From the NCBI GenBank assembly GCA_018332375.1, contig BOPV01000001.1:1798001-1862000 (forward strand): a stretch of 64,000 nt of DNA. The letters run 5' to 3'. A program made the translations under genes and the position numbers. Below, piece by piece: positions 1 to 7,750 of the stretch. Under the pieces are notes generated by a model. It saw only the letters and a program-made list of their open reading frames with translations, was not told the origin of the DNA and ran no database searches. Position 1 is the first letter of the stretch; every line of letters starts with the position of its first letter. Origin of the DNA: Roseiterribacter gracilis. GTDB taxonomy: Bacteria; Pseudomonadota; Alphaproteobacteria; BOG-932; Roseiterribacteraceae.

Positions 1-2
1 CG

Positions 3-1124
3 CGGTCGGGCGACATGTTGCGCTGGGATCTGCCCGGCCCGGTGTTGGACAAACATTCCACCGGCGGCATCGGCGACAAAGTCAGCCTGATGCTGGCGCC
101 CATGGTTGCAGCGTGCGGCGGTTACGTGCCGATGGTTGCAGGACGCGGCCTCGGCCACACCGGCGGCACGATCGACAAGCTGGAAGCAATTCCGGGCTAC
201 GTCACGCGCCCTGACGCGTCGCTGTTCCGCCATGTCGTCAACGGCGTCGGCTGCGCCATCGTCGGCGCAACCGAAGCGATCGCGCCCGCCGACCGCCGCC
301 TCTATTCGATCCGCGACACGACCGCGACGGTGGAATCGATCGACCTGATCGTCGCATCGATCCTGTCGAAGAAGCGCGCCGCCGGTCTCGATGCGCTGGT
401 GATGGACGTGAAGACAGGCAGCGGCGCCTTCATGGCAACGCTGGATGATTCACGCGCCCTGGCACGCGCGCTGGTCGACGTTGCCAATGGCAGCGGCCTG
501 CCGACGGTCGCGCTGCTGACCGACATGAACGAGTGTCTCGGCACGACCGCGGGCAACGCGGTCGAAATGCGCGAGTCGATCGACTTTCTCTGCGGCGAAC
601 CGGTCGATGCGCGTCTGCGCGAAGTCACCTTCGCCTTGGCGGCTGAATTGCTCGTTGCGGGCCGGCTTGCGCCCGACATGCCGGCAGCGCTGCTGGCGCT
701 GGAAAAAGCGCTCGATAGCGGTGAAGCAGCCGAACGGTTCCAGCGCATGGTCACCGAGCTTGGCGGGCCGAGCGATCTCCTGGAAAAGCCCGACCTGCAT
801 TTGCCGGCCGCACCAATCGTCGTCGACGCGCCCAGCCCGACAAGCGGCTATGTCGCGTCGATGGATGTGCGCGAACTTGGCCTCACCATCGTGCAGCTTG
901 GCGGCGGTCGCGCCCGTCCGATGGATCTGATCGATCCTTCGGTCGGCCTCACCAACGTTGCGTCGCTCGGCACCAAAGTCGGCCCCGACGCGGCGCCGTT
1001 GGCGCGCGTGCATGCGCGTTCGCAGGACGAAGCCAACGCAGCGATCGCGTCGCTGCAGGCCGCAATTCGTATTTCCGATCGTGCGCCGAACGCCAACAAG
1101 CTGATTGTCGAGCGCGTAGCGTGA
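3..1124 (+). CDS. deoA: thymidine phosphorylase, 5' end outside the window
   Basis: Thymidine phosphorylase splits thymidine or deoxyuridine with phosphate into the free base and deoxyribose 1-phosphate in cytosolic pyrimidine salvage. The visible part carries the conserved DKHSTGGIGDK phosphate-binding segment, GRGLGHTGGTIDKLE, VKTGSGAFM and the DMNECLGTTAGNA segment, followed by the C-terminal domain. The codons before the first ATG at 15 (R-S-G-D) still match the family, so that ATG is internal and the gene enters from the left edge. Roughly 70 N-terminal residues are missing compared with a family length near 440. Its stop overlaps the GTG start of the next gene (GTGA), which suggests translational coupling. 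The identity is well supported. Confidence 0.93.
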   Translation, partial: RSGDMLRWDLPGPVLDKHSTGGIGDKVSLMLAPMVAACGGYVPMVAGRGLGHTGGTIDKLEAIPGYVTRPDASLFRHVVNGVGCAIVGATEAIAPADRRLYSIRDTTATVESIDLIVASILSKKRAAGLDALVMDVKTGSGAFMATLDDSRALARALVDVANGSGLPTVALLTDMNECLGTTAGNAVEMRESIDFLCGEPVDARLREVTFALAAELLVAGRLAPDMPAALLALEKALDSGEAAERFQRMVTELGGPSDLLEKPDLHLPAAPIVVDAPSPTSGYVASMDVRELGLTIVQLGGGRARPMDLIDPSVGLTNVASLGTKVGPDAAPLARVHARSQDEANAAIASLQAAIRISDRAPNANKLIVERVA

Positions 1125-2005
1125 CGTACACGCGCGTCGGTCCGCTGCTGATCGCGGTTGTGGCCTTCGCGCTCTACAGTAGCCAGGACGCGGCGGCGAA
1201 GATCCTGTCGCTGCACTATCCGCTGTCGATGATCCTCGCCGGCAATGCCGGCTTTGCGTTGTTGCCGATCGGTTGGATGGCGTGGCGCAGCGGCGGCTGG
1301 TCGGCGTTGCGCACCAAACGGCCGGCGCTGCACGGGGCGCGCGCGCTTCTGGTTCTGCTGAACATCTCGCTGGCCTTTACGTCATACCGGCTTCTGCCGC
1401 TGACCAACGCCTATGCCATTGCGTTCTCAGCGCCGTTCTTCATCACCATCGGCAGCACCCTGTTTCTGGGTGAGCCAGTCGGCTGGCGACGCTGGAGCGC
1501 GATCGTCGTCGGATTTGTCGGCGTGCTGATTGCGCTGCGACCGGACGGAGCCGCGCTTGAACTTGGCGCGCTGACTGCGATCAGCGCGGCGCTGACCTAC
1601 AGCATGTCGTCGCTTCTGATGCGCCACATGCGCCTGACCGAGACGCGCGACGCGACGATCTTTTACCCGACTGCTTTCATCTTCGTGGTGGCCAGCCTGT
1701 ATGCCGGCCAGGACTGGCTGACATTGCGTGCGGCCGATCTGCCGGTATTCGCGTTGTGCGGCCTCTGCAACGGCGTGGCGCAGATCTGTTTCGCAACAGC
1801 GCTGCGCAGCGCACCCGCCGCCTCAGTGGCGCCGTTTCAATATACGCAGATGCTGTGGGGCACGTTGTACGGTATCGCGCTGTTCGGCGACGTGCCGGGT
1901 CGGTCAGTCGTGCTGGGCGGCGTCATCGTGATCGGCAGCGGCCTGTACGTGTTCCATCGCGAGGCGGTGCGCGGCAGCAGCGCCTTGACCTCGCCCGCGG
2001 CCTGA
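1121..2005 (+). CDS. DMT/EamA-family transporter
   Basis: A 294-residue integral membrane protein of the drug/metabolite transporter superfamily. Two EamA repeats give about ten hydrophobic segments. The family exports amino acids, metabolites or drugs across the inner membrane, but the substrate cannot be read from sequence. The start is a GTG overlapping the deoA stop by four bases (GTGA), so the two genes are probably co-translated. The C-terminal tail after the last membrane segment is short and basic to polar. The family is clear and the substrate is unknown; nucleoside or base export would fit the neighbour but is only inference. Confidence 0.85.
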   Translation: MTYTRVGPLLIAVVAFALYSSQDAAAKILSLHYPLSMILAGNAGFALLPIGWMAWRSGGWSALRTKRPALHGARALLVLLNISLAFTSYRLLPLTNAYAIAFSAPFFITIGSTLFLGEPVGWRRWSAIVVGFVGVLIALRPDGAALELGALTAISAALTYSMSSLLMRHMRLTETRDATIFYPTAFIFVVASLYAGQDWLTLRAADLPVFALCGLCNGVAQICFATALRSAPAASVAPFQYTQMLWGTLYGIALFGDVPGRSVVLGGVIVIGSGLYVFHREAVRGSSALTSPAA

Positions 2006-2023
2006 TCCTCTCTCCGATCCACG

Positions 2024-3664
2024 ATGTTCGACACACTTGACCGCAGCCTGACCGGCCGCCCCTGGCTCGCCTGGCTTTTGCTGACGATGCTCTGCGCGGC
2101 CTTGTGGCTGCCGGGCGTCAAAACCTTGCCCGCGACCGACCGTGACGAAGCACGGTTCGCGCAGGCGTCGCGGCAGATGATCGAGACCGGCAACGCAATC
2201 GACATCCGGTTCCAGGACACGCCGCGCTACAAAAAGCCGATCGGTATTTACTGGCTGCAAGCGGCAACGGTGCTGCTGGTTGGCGGCGAAGATCCGGCCA
2301 ATCCGGTGTGGCTGTACCGTATTCCGTCCCTGTTCGGCGCGCTGGCCGCGGTGCTTGCGACTTGGGCGCTGGGACGACGCTTGTTCGGTGCGGGTGCAGG
2401 CTTTGTCGCCGCCGCGCTTCTTGCAAGCGCGCTTCTCGTCGGCGTCGAAGCGCGCTTTGCCAAAACCGACGCGGCACTGCTCGGCTGCACGACCGTCGCG
2501 ATGGCGGCGCTGTCGCGCGTCTACGATCCCGAACGCGCGACATGGCGCACGGCGCTCGCCTTTTGGTTGGCGTTGGGACTCGGCACCTTGATCAAGGGAC
2601 CGTTGATCGTGCTGGTCGTCGCGATCGCGATGCTCAGCTTGATCGTGTTGGAACGACGCGTCGGTTGGTTGTCGGGGCTGCGTTGGCGCTGGGGTTTGAT
2701 CCTCTACGCGGCGATGGTGCTGCCCTGGTTCATCGCCATCATCTTCGCCAGCAAAGGCGGCTATCTGCAGGAGTCGGTCGGGGTCGATCTGGTGCCGAAA
2801 CTGCTCGGCGCGCAGGAAGCGCACGGCGCGCCGCCGCTGACCTATTTCCTGCTGCTGCCGGTGACGTTCTGGTCGTCGGCTGTGTTCGTGCTGTTCGGCA
2901 TCGGCTGGGGTTGGCGCAACCGCCACGATCGTGACGTGCGGTTTCTGTTGGCGTGGCTGATTCCGGGCTGGATGATTTTTGAATCGGTGCCGACCAAGCT
3001 GCCGCACTATCCGCTGCCCTTCTATCCGGCGCTGGCGTTGCTTGCTGCGGCTGCTTTCGCGGCCGAACGCAACGCGCCGGTGACGCGCACGCGCTTTCGC
3101 GACGCGATCCTGGCATTCGCTGCACTGGGCGGCGTCGTGCTGGGCGTCGTGCTCATCTATGGCGGCATCAAATTCGACCAGCATCTGCAATGGAGCGGTC
3201 TGCTCGCCGGCGTGTTGGCGATCGGCGCGAGCTTGCTGATCGCGCGTGCGGTCCGCAGCGGCGCGCGCGAACGCGGCCTGGTTCTGGCGATGCTTGCTGC
3301 GCTGATCGTGCAGCCGCTCACCTGGAGCACGGTTCTTCCCAGCCTCGAGGCGCCGTGGATTGGTCCGCGGCTGGCGCAGGCGTTGAACCACATGCCCGCC
3401 GAGCGCGTGTTCCTGACCGGCTATTCCGAACCAAGCGCGGTGGTCGCAATCGGCACGCGCGTGCATTTCGCTAGCGCCACTGAAGCGGCGCAGGCGCTTG
3501 CCGCAGACGGCGAGAATGTCGCCGTCATCGACCGTCTGTTCGAGCAGGAATTCAAAGACGCCTTGGGCGCCAACAACATCACGGCAACGGCGAGCGGCAC
3601 CGTCGAGGGATTCAACTACTCGAACGGCAAGCGCATCGTGCTGACGATCTGGCGACGCTCGTGA
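2024..3664 (+). CDS. glycosyltransferase family 39 (ArnT/PMT-like) membrane protein
   Basis: A 546-residue polytopic membrane protein of the GT39/ArnT type, which moves a sugar from a polyprenyl-phosphate carrier to an acceptor on the periplasmic face. The first extracytoplasmic loop holds the family signature, with acidic residues in TDRDEARFAQA and then a DTPRYKKPIGIYWLQ segment, both typical of ArnT-like enzymes. About 10-12 hydrophobic segments follow and a small soluble domain ends the protein. The next gene, a PAP2 phosphatase, overlaps its stop. That pairing suggests lipid A or other envelope-lipid modification with recycling of the polyprenyl carrier. The acceptor and sugar are not determinable; L-Ara4N transfer is not implied because no arn genes are nearby. 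Confidence 0.85.
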   Translation: MFDTLDRSLTGRPWLAWLLLTMLCAALWLPGVKTLPATDRDEARFAQASRQMIETGNAIDIRFQDTPRYKKPIGIYWLQAATVLLVGGEDPANPVWLYRIPSLFGALAAVLATWALGRRLFGAGAGFVAAALLASALLVGVEARFAKTDAALLGCTTVAMAALSRVYDPERATWRTALAFWLALGLGTLIKGPLIVLVVAIAMLSLIVLERRVGWLSGLRWRWGLILYAAMVLPWFIAIIFASKGGYLQESVGVDLVPKLLGAQEAHGAPPLTYFLLLPVTFWSSAVFVLFGIGWGWRNRHDRDVRFLLAWLIPGWMIFESVPTKLPHYPLPFYPALALLAAAAFAAERNAPVTRTRFRDAILAFAALGGVVLGVVLIYGGIKFDQHLQWSGLLAGVLAIGASLLIARAVRSGARERGLVLAMLAALIVQPLTWSTVLPSLEAPWIGPRLAQALNHMPAERVFLTGYSEPSAVVAIGTRVHFASATEAAQALAADGENVAVIDRLFEQEFKDALGANNITATASGTVEGFNYSNGKRIVLTIWRRS

Positions 3665-4275
3665 AACGCCATCACGTCGCGTTGATGGTTGCGGCGCTGG
3701 CGCTGCTCTTTCTCGTCGCCTGGCAGTTCGATCGCAGCTTGGCCTTGGCGGCGCGCGACATTGACCCGACCGTGTTCGCGATCTTCCGGCAGATCACGCG
3801 GCTGGGTCGCAGCGAATGGTATCTGATCCCCAGCGGCGTCGGCGCGATCGTCGGCTATTTGCTGATGCGGCGCGATCCACGCTGGACGCGCTTCACGCAA
3901 CGGTGCGCCTGGATCTTCGCTGCCGTCGCCGGATCCGGCCTGGTCTGTGCGGCGCTGAAAATCATCTTCGGCCGTGCGCGCCCGCGTCTGCTCGATACCG
4001 ACTATGGAATGAGCTGGTTCCGCTTGGGCACCGACTGGTCGTCGTTTCCGTCGGGCCACAGCAACACCGCCTTTGCGATGGCGCTGGCGGTCGGCGTGTT
4101 GTGGCCAGCGTGGCGCTGGCCGGCGCTGGTCACCGCCGCGATCGTCGCGGCCAGCCGCGTCGTAATCGGCGCGCATTATCTCACCGACACGCTGGCGGGC
4201 GCGGCGCTTGCGGTTGTGACGACGTTCTATCTGGCGCGCTGGTTTCGCCGCAAAGGCTGGCTAAGCGCGGAATAA
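3661..4275 (+). CDS. PAP2-family phosphatase
   Basis: A 204-residue membrane phosphatase of the PAP2 family (phosphatidic acid, undecaprenyl-diphosphate or lipid A phosphatases). All three catalytic motifs are visible: K100 to R107-P108 (KIIFGRARP), PSGH at 130-133, and S165-R166 to H172 with D176 (SRVVIGAHYLTD). About six hydrophobic segments are present. The GTG start overlaps the stop of the GT39 gene (GTGA), so the two are likely one operon. A carrier-lipid or lipid A dephosphorylation role with the glycosyltransferase is reasonable inference; the exact substrate is unknown. Confidence 0.9.
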   Translation: MKRHHVALMVAALALLFLVAWQFDRSLALAARDIDPTVFAIFRQITRLGRSEWYLIPSGVGAIVGYLLMRRDPRWTRFTQRCAWIFAAVAGSGLVCAALKIIFGRARPRLLDTDYGMSWFRLGTDWSSFPSGHSNTAFAMALAVGVLWPAWRWPALVTAAIVAASRVVIGAHYLTDTLAGAALAVVTTFYLARWFRRKGWLSAE

Positions 4276-4322
4276 ACCCGTTTCGGCCCGTGTCTCTATT
4301 CGTCCCAACGATGGAGTCACCG

Positions 4323-4766
4323 ATGTACAAGTTCCTCGCGATCGCGGCTGCCGCGATGCTCAGCACCAGCGCGCTTGCCGCCGGTACGACCACCACCGGC
4401 AGCGGCGAGCCGGGCAGCGATGCGAAATTCCAGGCCGCCGTCAGCGCGATCAAAGCCAAGCAGTTCGAAAGCGCGATCCCGCTGTTGCAAGAAGTGCAGA
4501 CGCGGTTTCCCAACAGCGCCGACGTGAACAACTATCTCGGCTACACCCACCGCAAGGTCGGCAAGCCGAACATCGCGCTGGGCTTTTATCAGGCGGCGTT
4601 GAAGATCAATCCGAACCATCGCGGCGCGCACGAATATCTCGGCGAGCTGTATGTCGAGCAGAAGGATCTGCCGAAGGCGAAGGAACAGTTGGCCGCGCTG
4701 GAGAAGATCTGCGGCAAGTGTGAAGAGTCAGAAGATCTGAAGCGTCACATTGACAAAGGAATGTGA
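4323..4766 (+). CDS. exported TPR-repeat protein
   Basis: A 147-residue protein with an N-terminal signal peptide (MYKFLAIAAAAMLSTSALAAG, likely cleaved after ALA) and about three tetratricopeptide repeats covering residues 40-130, for example SAIPLLQEVQTRFPNSADV and ALGFYQAALKINPNH. The C-terminal segment contains a CGKC pair. TPR modules bind partner proteins, so this is probably a periplasmic adaptor. The ATG at 4323 is chosen because GGAG at 4313-4316 sits seven bases upstream; an in-frame ATG at 4311 would add four residues. It ends one base before the convergent bfd stop. No specific function is recognised. Confidence 0.82.
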   Translation: MYKFLAIAAAAMLSTSALAAGTTTTGSGEPGSDAKFQAAVSAIKAKQFESAIPLLQEVQTRFPNSADVNNYLGYTHRKVGKPNIALGFYQAALKINPNHRGAHEYLGELYVEQKDLPKAKEQLAALEKICGKCEESEDLKRHIDKGM

Positions 4767-4767
4767 C

Positions 4768-4944
4768 TTAAGCGGCGACCGACTCGTTCTGGTCGAGCAG
4801 GTCGCAAATCGTATCGGCACAACGGCCGCATGCGGGCGTCACGCCGAGGCGGGCATAGATTTCGGACGGGGTGGCAGCGCCACCCTGTTCGATGGCCTGC
4901 CGCACTTCGCGCTCACGAACCGCGTTGCAGATGCAGACATACAT
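4768..4944 (-). CDS. bfd: bacterioferritin-associated ferredoxin
   Basis: A 58-residue protein of the Bfd family, a small [2Fe-2S] ferredoxin that docks on bacterioferritin and reduces its iron core so that iron can be released. The four cluster cysteines are at C4, C6, C39 and C42 in the CxC...CxxC arrangement (MYVCICNAV and PACGRCAD). The ATG at 4944 is preceded by a purine-rich GGAGAGGCGAGG. The bfr gene lies just upstream on the same strand, with about 100 bp between them, which is the expected partner gene. Fur or another iron regulator probably controls the pair, but no clear iron box was identified. Confidence 0.93.
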   Translation of the reverse strand: MYVCICNAVREREVRQAIEQGGAATPSEIYARLGVTPACGRCADTICDLLDQNESVAA

Positions 4945-5044
4945 AGTCTTGGCCTCGCCTCTCCTGACCGGGAGAAGGTAAGGTCCATGAGAATGAGTTG
5001 CAAGCGCTCTGTGCGATTGACTCGCACACGCAGAGCTTGCGGGC

Positions 5045-5533
5045 TTAGTGCTCCTGCTCGTCCGCCGGATCGGTCTGGAGCTGGATGAAGTTCTGGATCC
5101 CCATTTTCTCGACCAGCTCGAGCTGTTTTTCGAGGAAATCCACATGTTCTTCCTCGTTTTCGAGGATGTCGGCGAACAGCTCGCGGGAGACATAGTCCCG
5201 GACCTGCTCACAATGGGCGATCGCCTCGCGCAGCAGCGGAATCGCCTCGTTTTCCAGGGCGAGGTCCGCCTGAAGGATCTCGACGACGTTTTCCCCGATT
5301 TTGATCCGGTGCAGGTCCTGGAAGTTGGGCAGGCCGTCCAGGAATAGGATCCGCTGGGTCAGCTTGTCCGCGTGCTTCATCTCGTCGATCGATTCGCGGT
5401 ACTCGAACTTGCCCAGCCGGGTCATGCCCCAATGCTCGAAGATCCGGGCATGGAGGAAATACTGGTTGATCGCGGTCAGCTCGTTGGTCAGCGCCTTGTT
5501 CAGGAACGCAATTACCTGCTTATCGCCCTTCAT
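5045..5533 (-). CDS. bfr: bacterioferritin
   Basis: A 162-residue bacterioferritin subunit, a haem-containing 24-mer cage that oxidises Fe(II) and stores it as mineral. The ferroxidase ligands E18, E51, H54, E94, E127 and H130 are all present, together with Y25 and the haem-ligating M52, so it is a catalytic, haem-binding type. The ATG at 5533 is chosen for its near-perfect GGAGG Shine-Dalgarno and because it gives the normal family length; the open frame extends upstream without homology. bfd follows on the same strand, making a storage and release pair. Confidence 0.95.
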   Translation of the reverse strand: MKGDKQVIAFLNKALTNELTAINQYFLHARIFEHWGMTRLGKFEYRESIDEMKHADKLTQRILFLDGLPNFQDLHRIKIGENVVEILQADLALENEAIPLLREAIAHCEQVRDYVSRELFADILENEEEHVDFLEKQLELVEKMGIQNFIQLQTDPADEQEH

Positions 5534-5635
5534 CCCTGACCTCCGTTGCGCCTGGCGCGACCTAGCCACGCGATGATCCACGGAATCGCGGATCTGAATC
5601 GCATGGCTCTCTAATAAGTTGCGCGGCCGGCTAGT

Positions 5636-5658
5636 CCCAGGCCCCTGCGAGGCCTGGG
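5636..5658. promoter_or_regulatory. inverted repeat between bfr and typA
   Basis: CCCAGGCC and GGCCTGGG face each other across a seven-base loop in the 278-bp divergent region between bfr and typA. No T-tract follows on either strand, so it is not a standard intrinsic terminator. It could be a hairpin in the bfr leader or an operator. A TATACT hexamer at 5727-5732 on the plus strand could be a typA -10 element, but no convincing -35 is visible. Otherwise nothing specific is recognised in this intergenic stretch. Confidence 0.35.
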
Positions 5659-5811
5659 GCCGGACACTCTGTCGCCCGCTCGATTCTAAGCAAATGCGCG
5701 GTGGCGGGCTGGCGCCCGACTCTCTATATACTGCGCCGCAATATACGGGCGGGCTTCCATCCACAATGGATCCGGGGGCGCCGCCCGTTCGTTCGTCTTG
5801 GGGTTAGGGTC

Positions 5812-7629
5812 ATGGAACTTCGCAACATCGCCATCATCGCGCACGTCGACCACGGCAAAACCACGCTGGTTGACCAGCTGCTCCGTCAGTCGGGTGCCTT
5901 CCGCGCCAACCAGCAGGTTGCCGAGCGCGCGATGGATTCAAACGACCTCGAGCGCGAGCGCGGGATCACCATTCTCGCCAAAGCGACCTCGGTCGAATGG
6001 AACGGTGTGCGCATCAACATCGTCGACACGCCCGGCCACGCCGACTTCGGCGGTGAAGTCGAACGCATCTTGTCGATGGTTGACGGTTGCTTGGTTCTGG
6101 TCGACGCAGCCGAAGGTCCGCTGCCGCAAACCAAGTTCGTGCTCGGCAAGGCGCTGAAGCGCGGCATGAAGCCGATCGTGTTCATCAACAAGGTCGATCG
6201 CGGCGACGCACGCGCACACGAAGTGCATGACGAAGTTTTTGACCTGTTCTCGTCGCTGGACGCGAATGACGAGCAGCTCGATTTCCCGACTCTGTTCGGT
6301 TCAGGCCGCAACGGCTGGGCGTCACGCGAACTGGAATCGCCGACCGACAATATGGACGCGCTGTTCAAGCTCGTCGTCGACCATGTGCCGGCGCCGAAAG
6401 TCGAACTCGACGCGCCGTTCGCGATGCTGGCGACGATCCTCGAAGCCAACCCGTATCTCGGCCGTGTTCTCACCGGCCGTATCGAGCGCGGCCGCTTGAA
6501 AATGAACATGCCGATCCGCGCGCTGTCGCGCGATGGCAAGGTGTTGGAAACTGGTCGCGCGACCAAGGTGCTGGCGTTCCGCGGTTTGGAACGCGTGCCG
6601 GTCGATGAAGCCGAAGCAGGCGACATCATCGCGATCGCCGGTCTGCAGGAAGCGACCGTCGCGGATACCATCGCCGATCCGACCGTCACCGAAGCCTTGC
6701 CGGCGCAGCCGATCGATCCGCCGACCATCACCATGACCTTCTCGGTCAATGACAGCCCGCTCGCCGGTCGCGAAGGCGACAAGGTGACGAGCCGCATGAT
6801 CCGCGATCGTCTGCTGCGCGAAGCCGAAGGCAACGTCGCGCTGAAGATCACCGAGACGGCGGAAAAAGATTCGTTCGAAGTCGCCGGCCGCGGTGAATTG
6901 CAGCTGTCGGTGTTGATCGAAACGATGCGCCGCGAAGGCTACGAACTTTCGGTCGGTCGTCCGCGCGTCGTCTACAAAGAAGAGAACGGCCAGCGTCTCG
7001 AGCCGATCGAAGAAGTCGTGATCGACGTGGACGAGGAATTCTCGGGCACGGTCGTGAACAAGATGCAGGAGCGCAAGGCCGAGATGGTCGAGATGCGCCC
7101 GTCGGGTGCGGGCAAGCAGCGTCTCGTCTTCCACGCGCCGTCGCGCGGCCTGATCGGCTATCACGGTGAATTCCTCACCGACACGCGCGGCACCGGCGTG
7201 ATGAACCGCCTGTTCCATTCCTTCGCGCCGTTCAAAGGCAACATTCCGGGCCGTCGCACCGGCGTGCTGATTTCGAATTCGGGCGGCCAAGCGGTTGCTT
7301 ACGCGCTTTGGAATCTCGAAGAGCGCGGCCCGATGATGATCGAGCCCGGCGTGGACGTGTACGAAGGCATGCTGATCGGCGAGCACACGCGCGACAACGA
7401 TCTCGAAGTGAACGTGCTGAAGGGCAAGCAGCTCACCAACATCCGCGCCGCCGGCAAGGATGAAGCGGTGCGCCTGACGCCGCCGATCAAAATGACCCTG
7501 GAAAAGGCGATCGCCTACATCATCGACGAAGAGCTGGTCGAGGTGACGCCCAAGTCGATCCGGCTGCGCAAGAAGCTGCTCGACCCCAACGAGCGCAAGC
7601 GCGCGTCGAAGCAAGCTGCTGCAGGCTGA
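5812..7629 (+). CDS. typA: translational GTPase TypA/BipA
   Basis: TypA/BipA is a ribosome-associated GTPase involved in 50S assembly and stress or cold adaptation. At 605 residues it has the family length. The GTPase motifs are in order near the N-terminus: AHVDHGKTT (P-loop), the RERGITI switch I segment, DTPGHADF (switch II) and NKVD. EF-G-like domains III and V and the BipA-specific C-terminal domain follow (SGGQAVAYALWNLEERG, RKKLLDPNERKR). The ATG at 5812 directly precedes ELRNIAIIAHVDHGK as in homologs; in-frame upstream starts add non-homologous residues. Transcribed divergently from bfr. Confidence 0.96.
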   Translation: MELRNIAIIAHVDHGKTTLVDQLLRQSGAFRANQQVAERAMDSNDLERERGITILAKATSVEWNGVRINIVDTPGHADFGGEVERILSMVDGCLVLVDAAEGPLPQTKFVLGKALKRGMKPIVFINKVDRGDARAHEVHDEVFDLFSSLDANDEQLDFPTLFGSGRNGWASRELESPTDNMDALFKLVVDHVPAPKVELDAPFAMLATILEANPYLGRVLTGRIERGRLKMNMPIRALSRDGKVLETGRATKVLAFRGLERVPVDEAEAGDIIAIAGLQEATVADTIADPTVTEALPAQPIDPPTITMTFSVNDSPLAGREGDKVTSRMIRDRLLREAEGNVALKITETAEKDSFEVAGRGELQLSVLIETMRREGYELSVGRPRVVYKEENGQRLEPIEEVVIDVDEEFSGTVVNKMQERKAEMVEMRPSGAGKQRLVFHAPSRGLIGYHGEFLTDTRGTGVMNRLFHSFAPFKGNIPGRRTGVLISNSGGQAVAYALWNLEERGPMMIEPGVDVYEGMLIGEHTRDNDLEVNVLKGKQLTNIRAAGKDEAVRLTPPIKMTLEKAIAYIIDEELVEVTPKSIRLRKKLLDPNERKRASKQAAAG

Positions 7630-7638
7630 CGACGCGGC

Positions 7639-7672
7639 GGTGACGCCGGTGTGAATTGACGCCGGCTTCACC
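7639..7672 (+). terminator. hairpin after typA, without a T-tract
   Basis: GGTGACGCCGG at 7639-7649 pairs with CCGGCTTCACC at 7662-7672 with one mismatch across a 12-base loop, starting ten bases after the typA stop. The lack of a U-run makes intrinsic termination uncertain. It may be a 3' stabilising hairpin or part of a Rho-dependent end. Confidence 0.35.
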
Positions 7673-7679
7673 ACCTCCG

Positions 7680-7694
7680 TTTAGCTCTCATTAA
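7680..7694 (+). promoter_or_regulatory. CtrA-like TTTA-N7-TTAA motif upstream of chemoreceptor gene 1
   Basis: The 15-bp sequence TTTAGCTCTCATTAA lies 56 bp before the ATG of the chemoreceptor gene at 7751. It matches the TTAA-N7-TTAA CtrA consensus except for one base in the first half. The same pattern, TTTAGC-N2-TCATTAA, occurs upstream of the second chemoreceptor gene at 20895. CtrA control of chemotaxis genes is known in alphaproteobacteria; binding here is inferred. Confidence 0.45.
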
Positions 7695-7709
7695 GCCGGC
7701 CAGGGTCCG

Positions 7710-7742
7710 CTCCGTGTGCGTCCGCAAATGCGGCACACGGAG
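7710..7742 (+). promoter_or_regulatory. hairpin covering the Shine-Dalgarno of chemoreceptor gene 1
   Basis: CTCCGTGTGC at 7710-7719 is complementary to GCACACGGAG at 7733-7742, giving a 10-bp stem with a small inner CCGC/GCGG pairing. The 3' arm contains the start of the GGAGGGG ribosome-binding site for the ATG at 7751. Folding would hide the Shine-Dalgarno, so this is a candidate translational control element. Confidence 0.45.
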
Positions 7743-7750
7743 GGGCCCAC

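Noticed and set aside
1904..3466. A 520-codon minus-strand open frame opposite the GT39 gene
   Set aside because: Composition is Arg/Gln/His-rich as expected of an antisense shadow, and the plus-strand membrane protein has clear family motifs.
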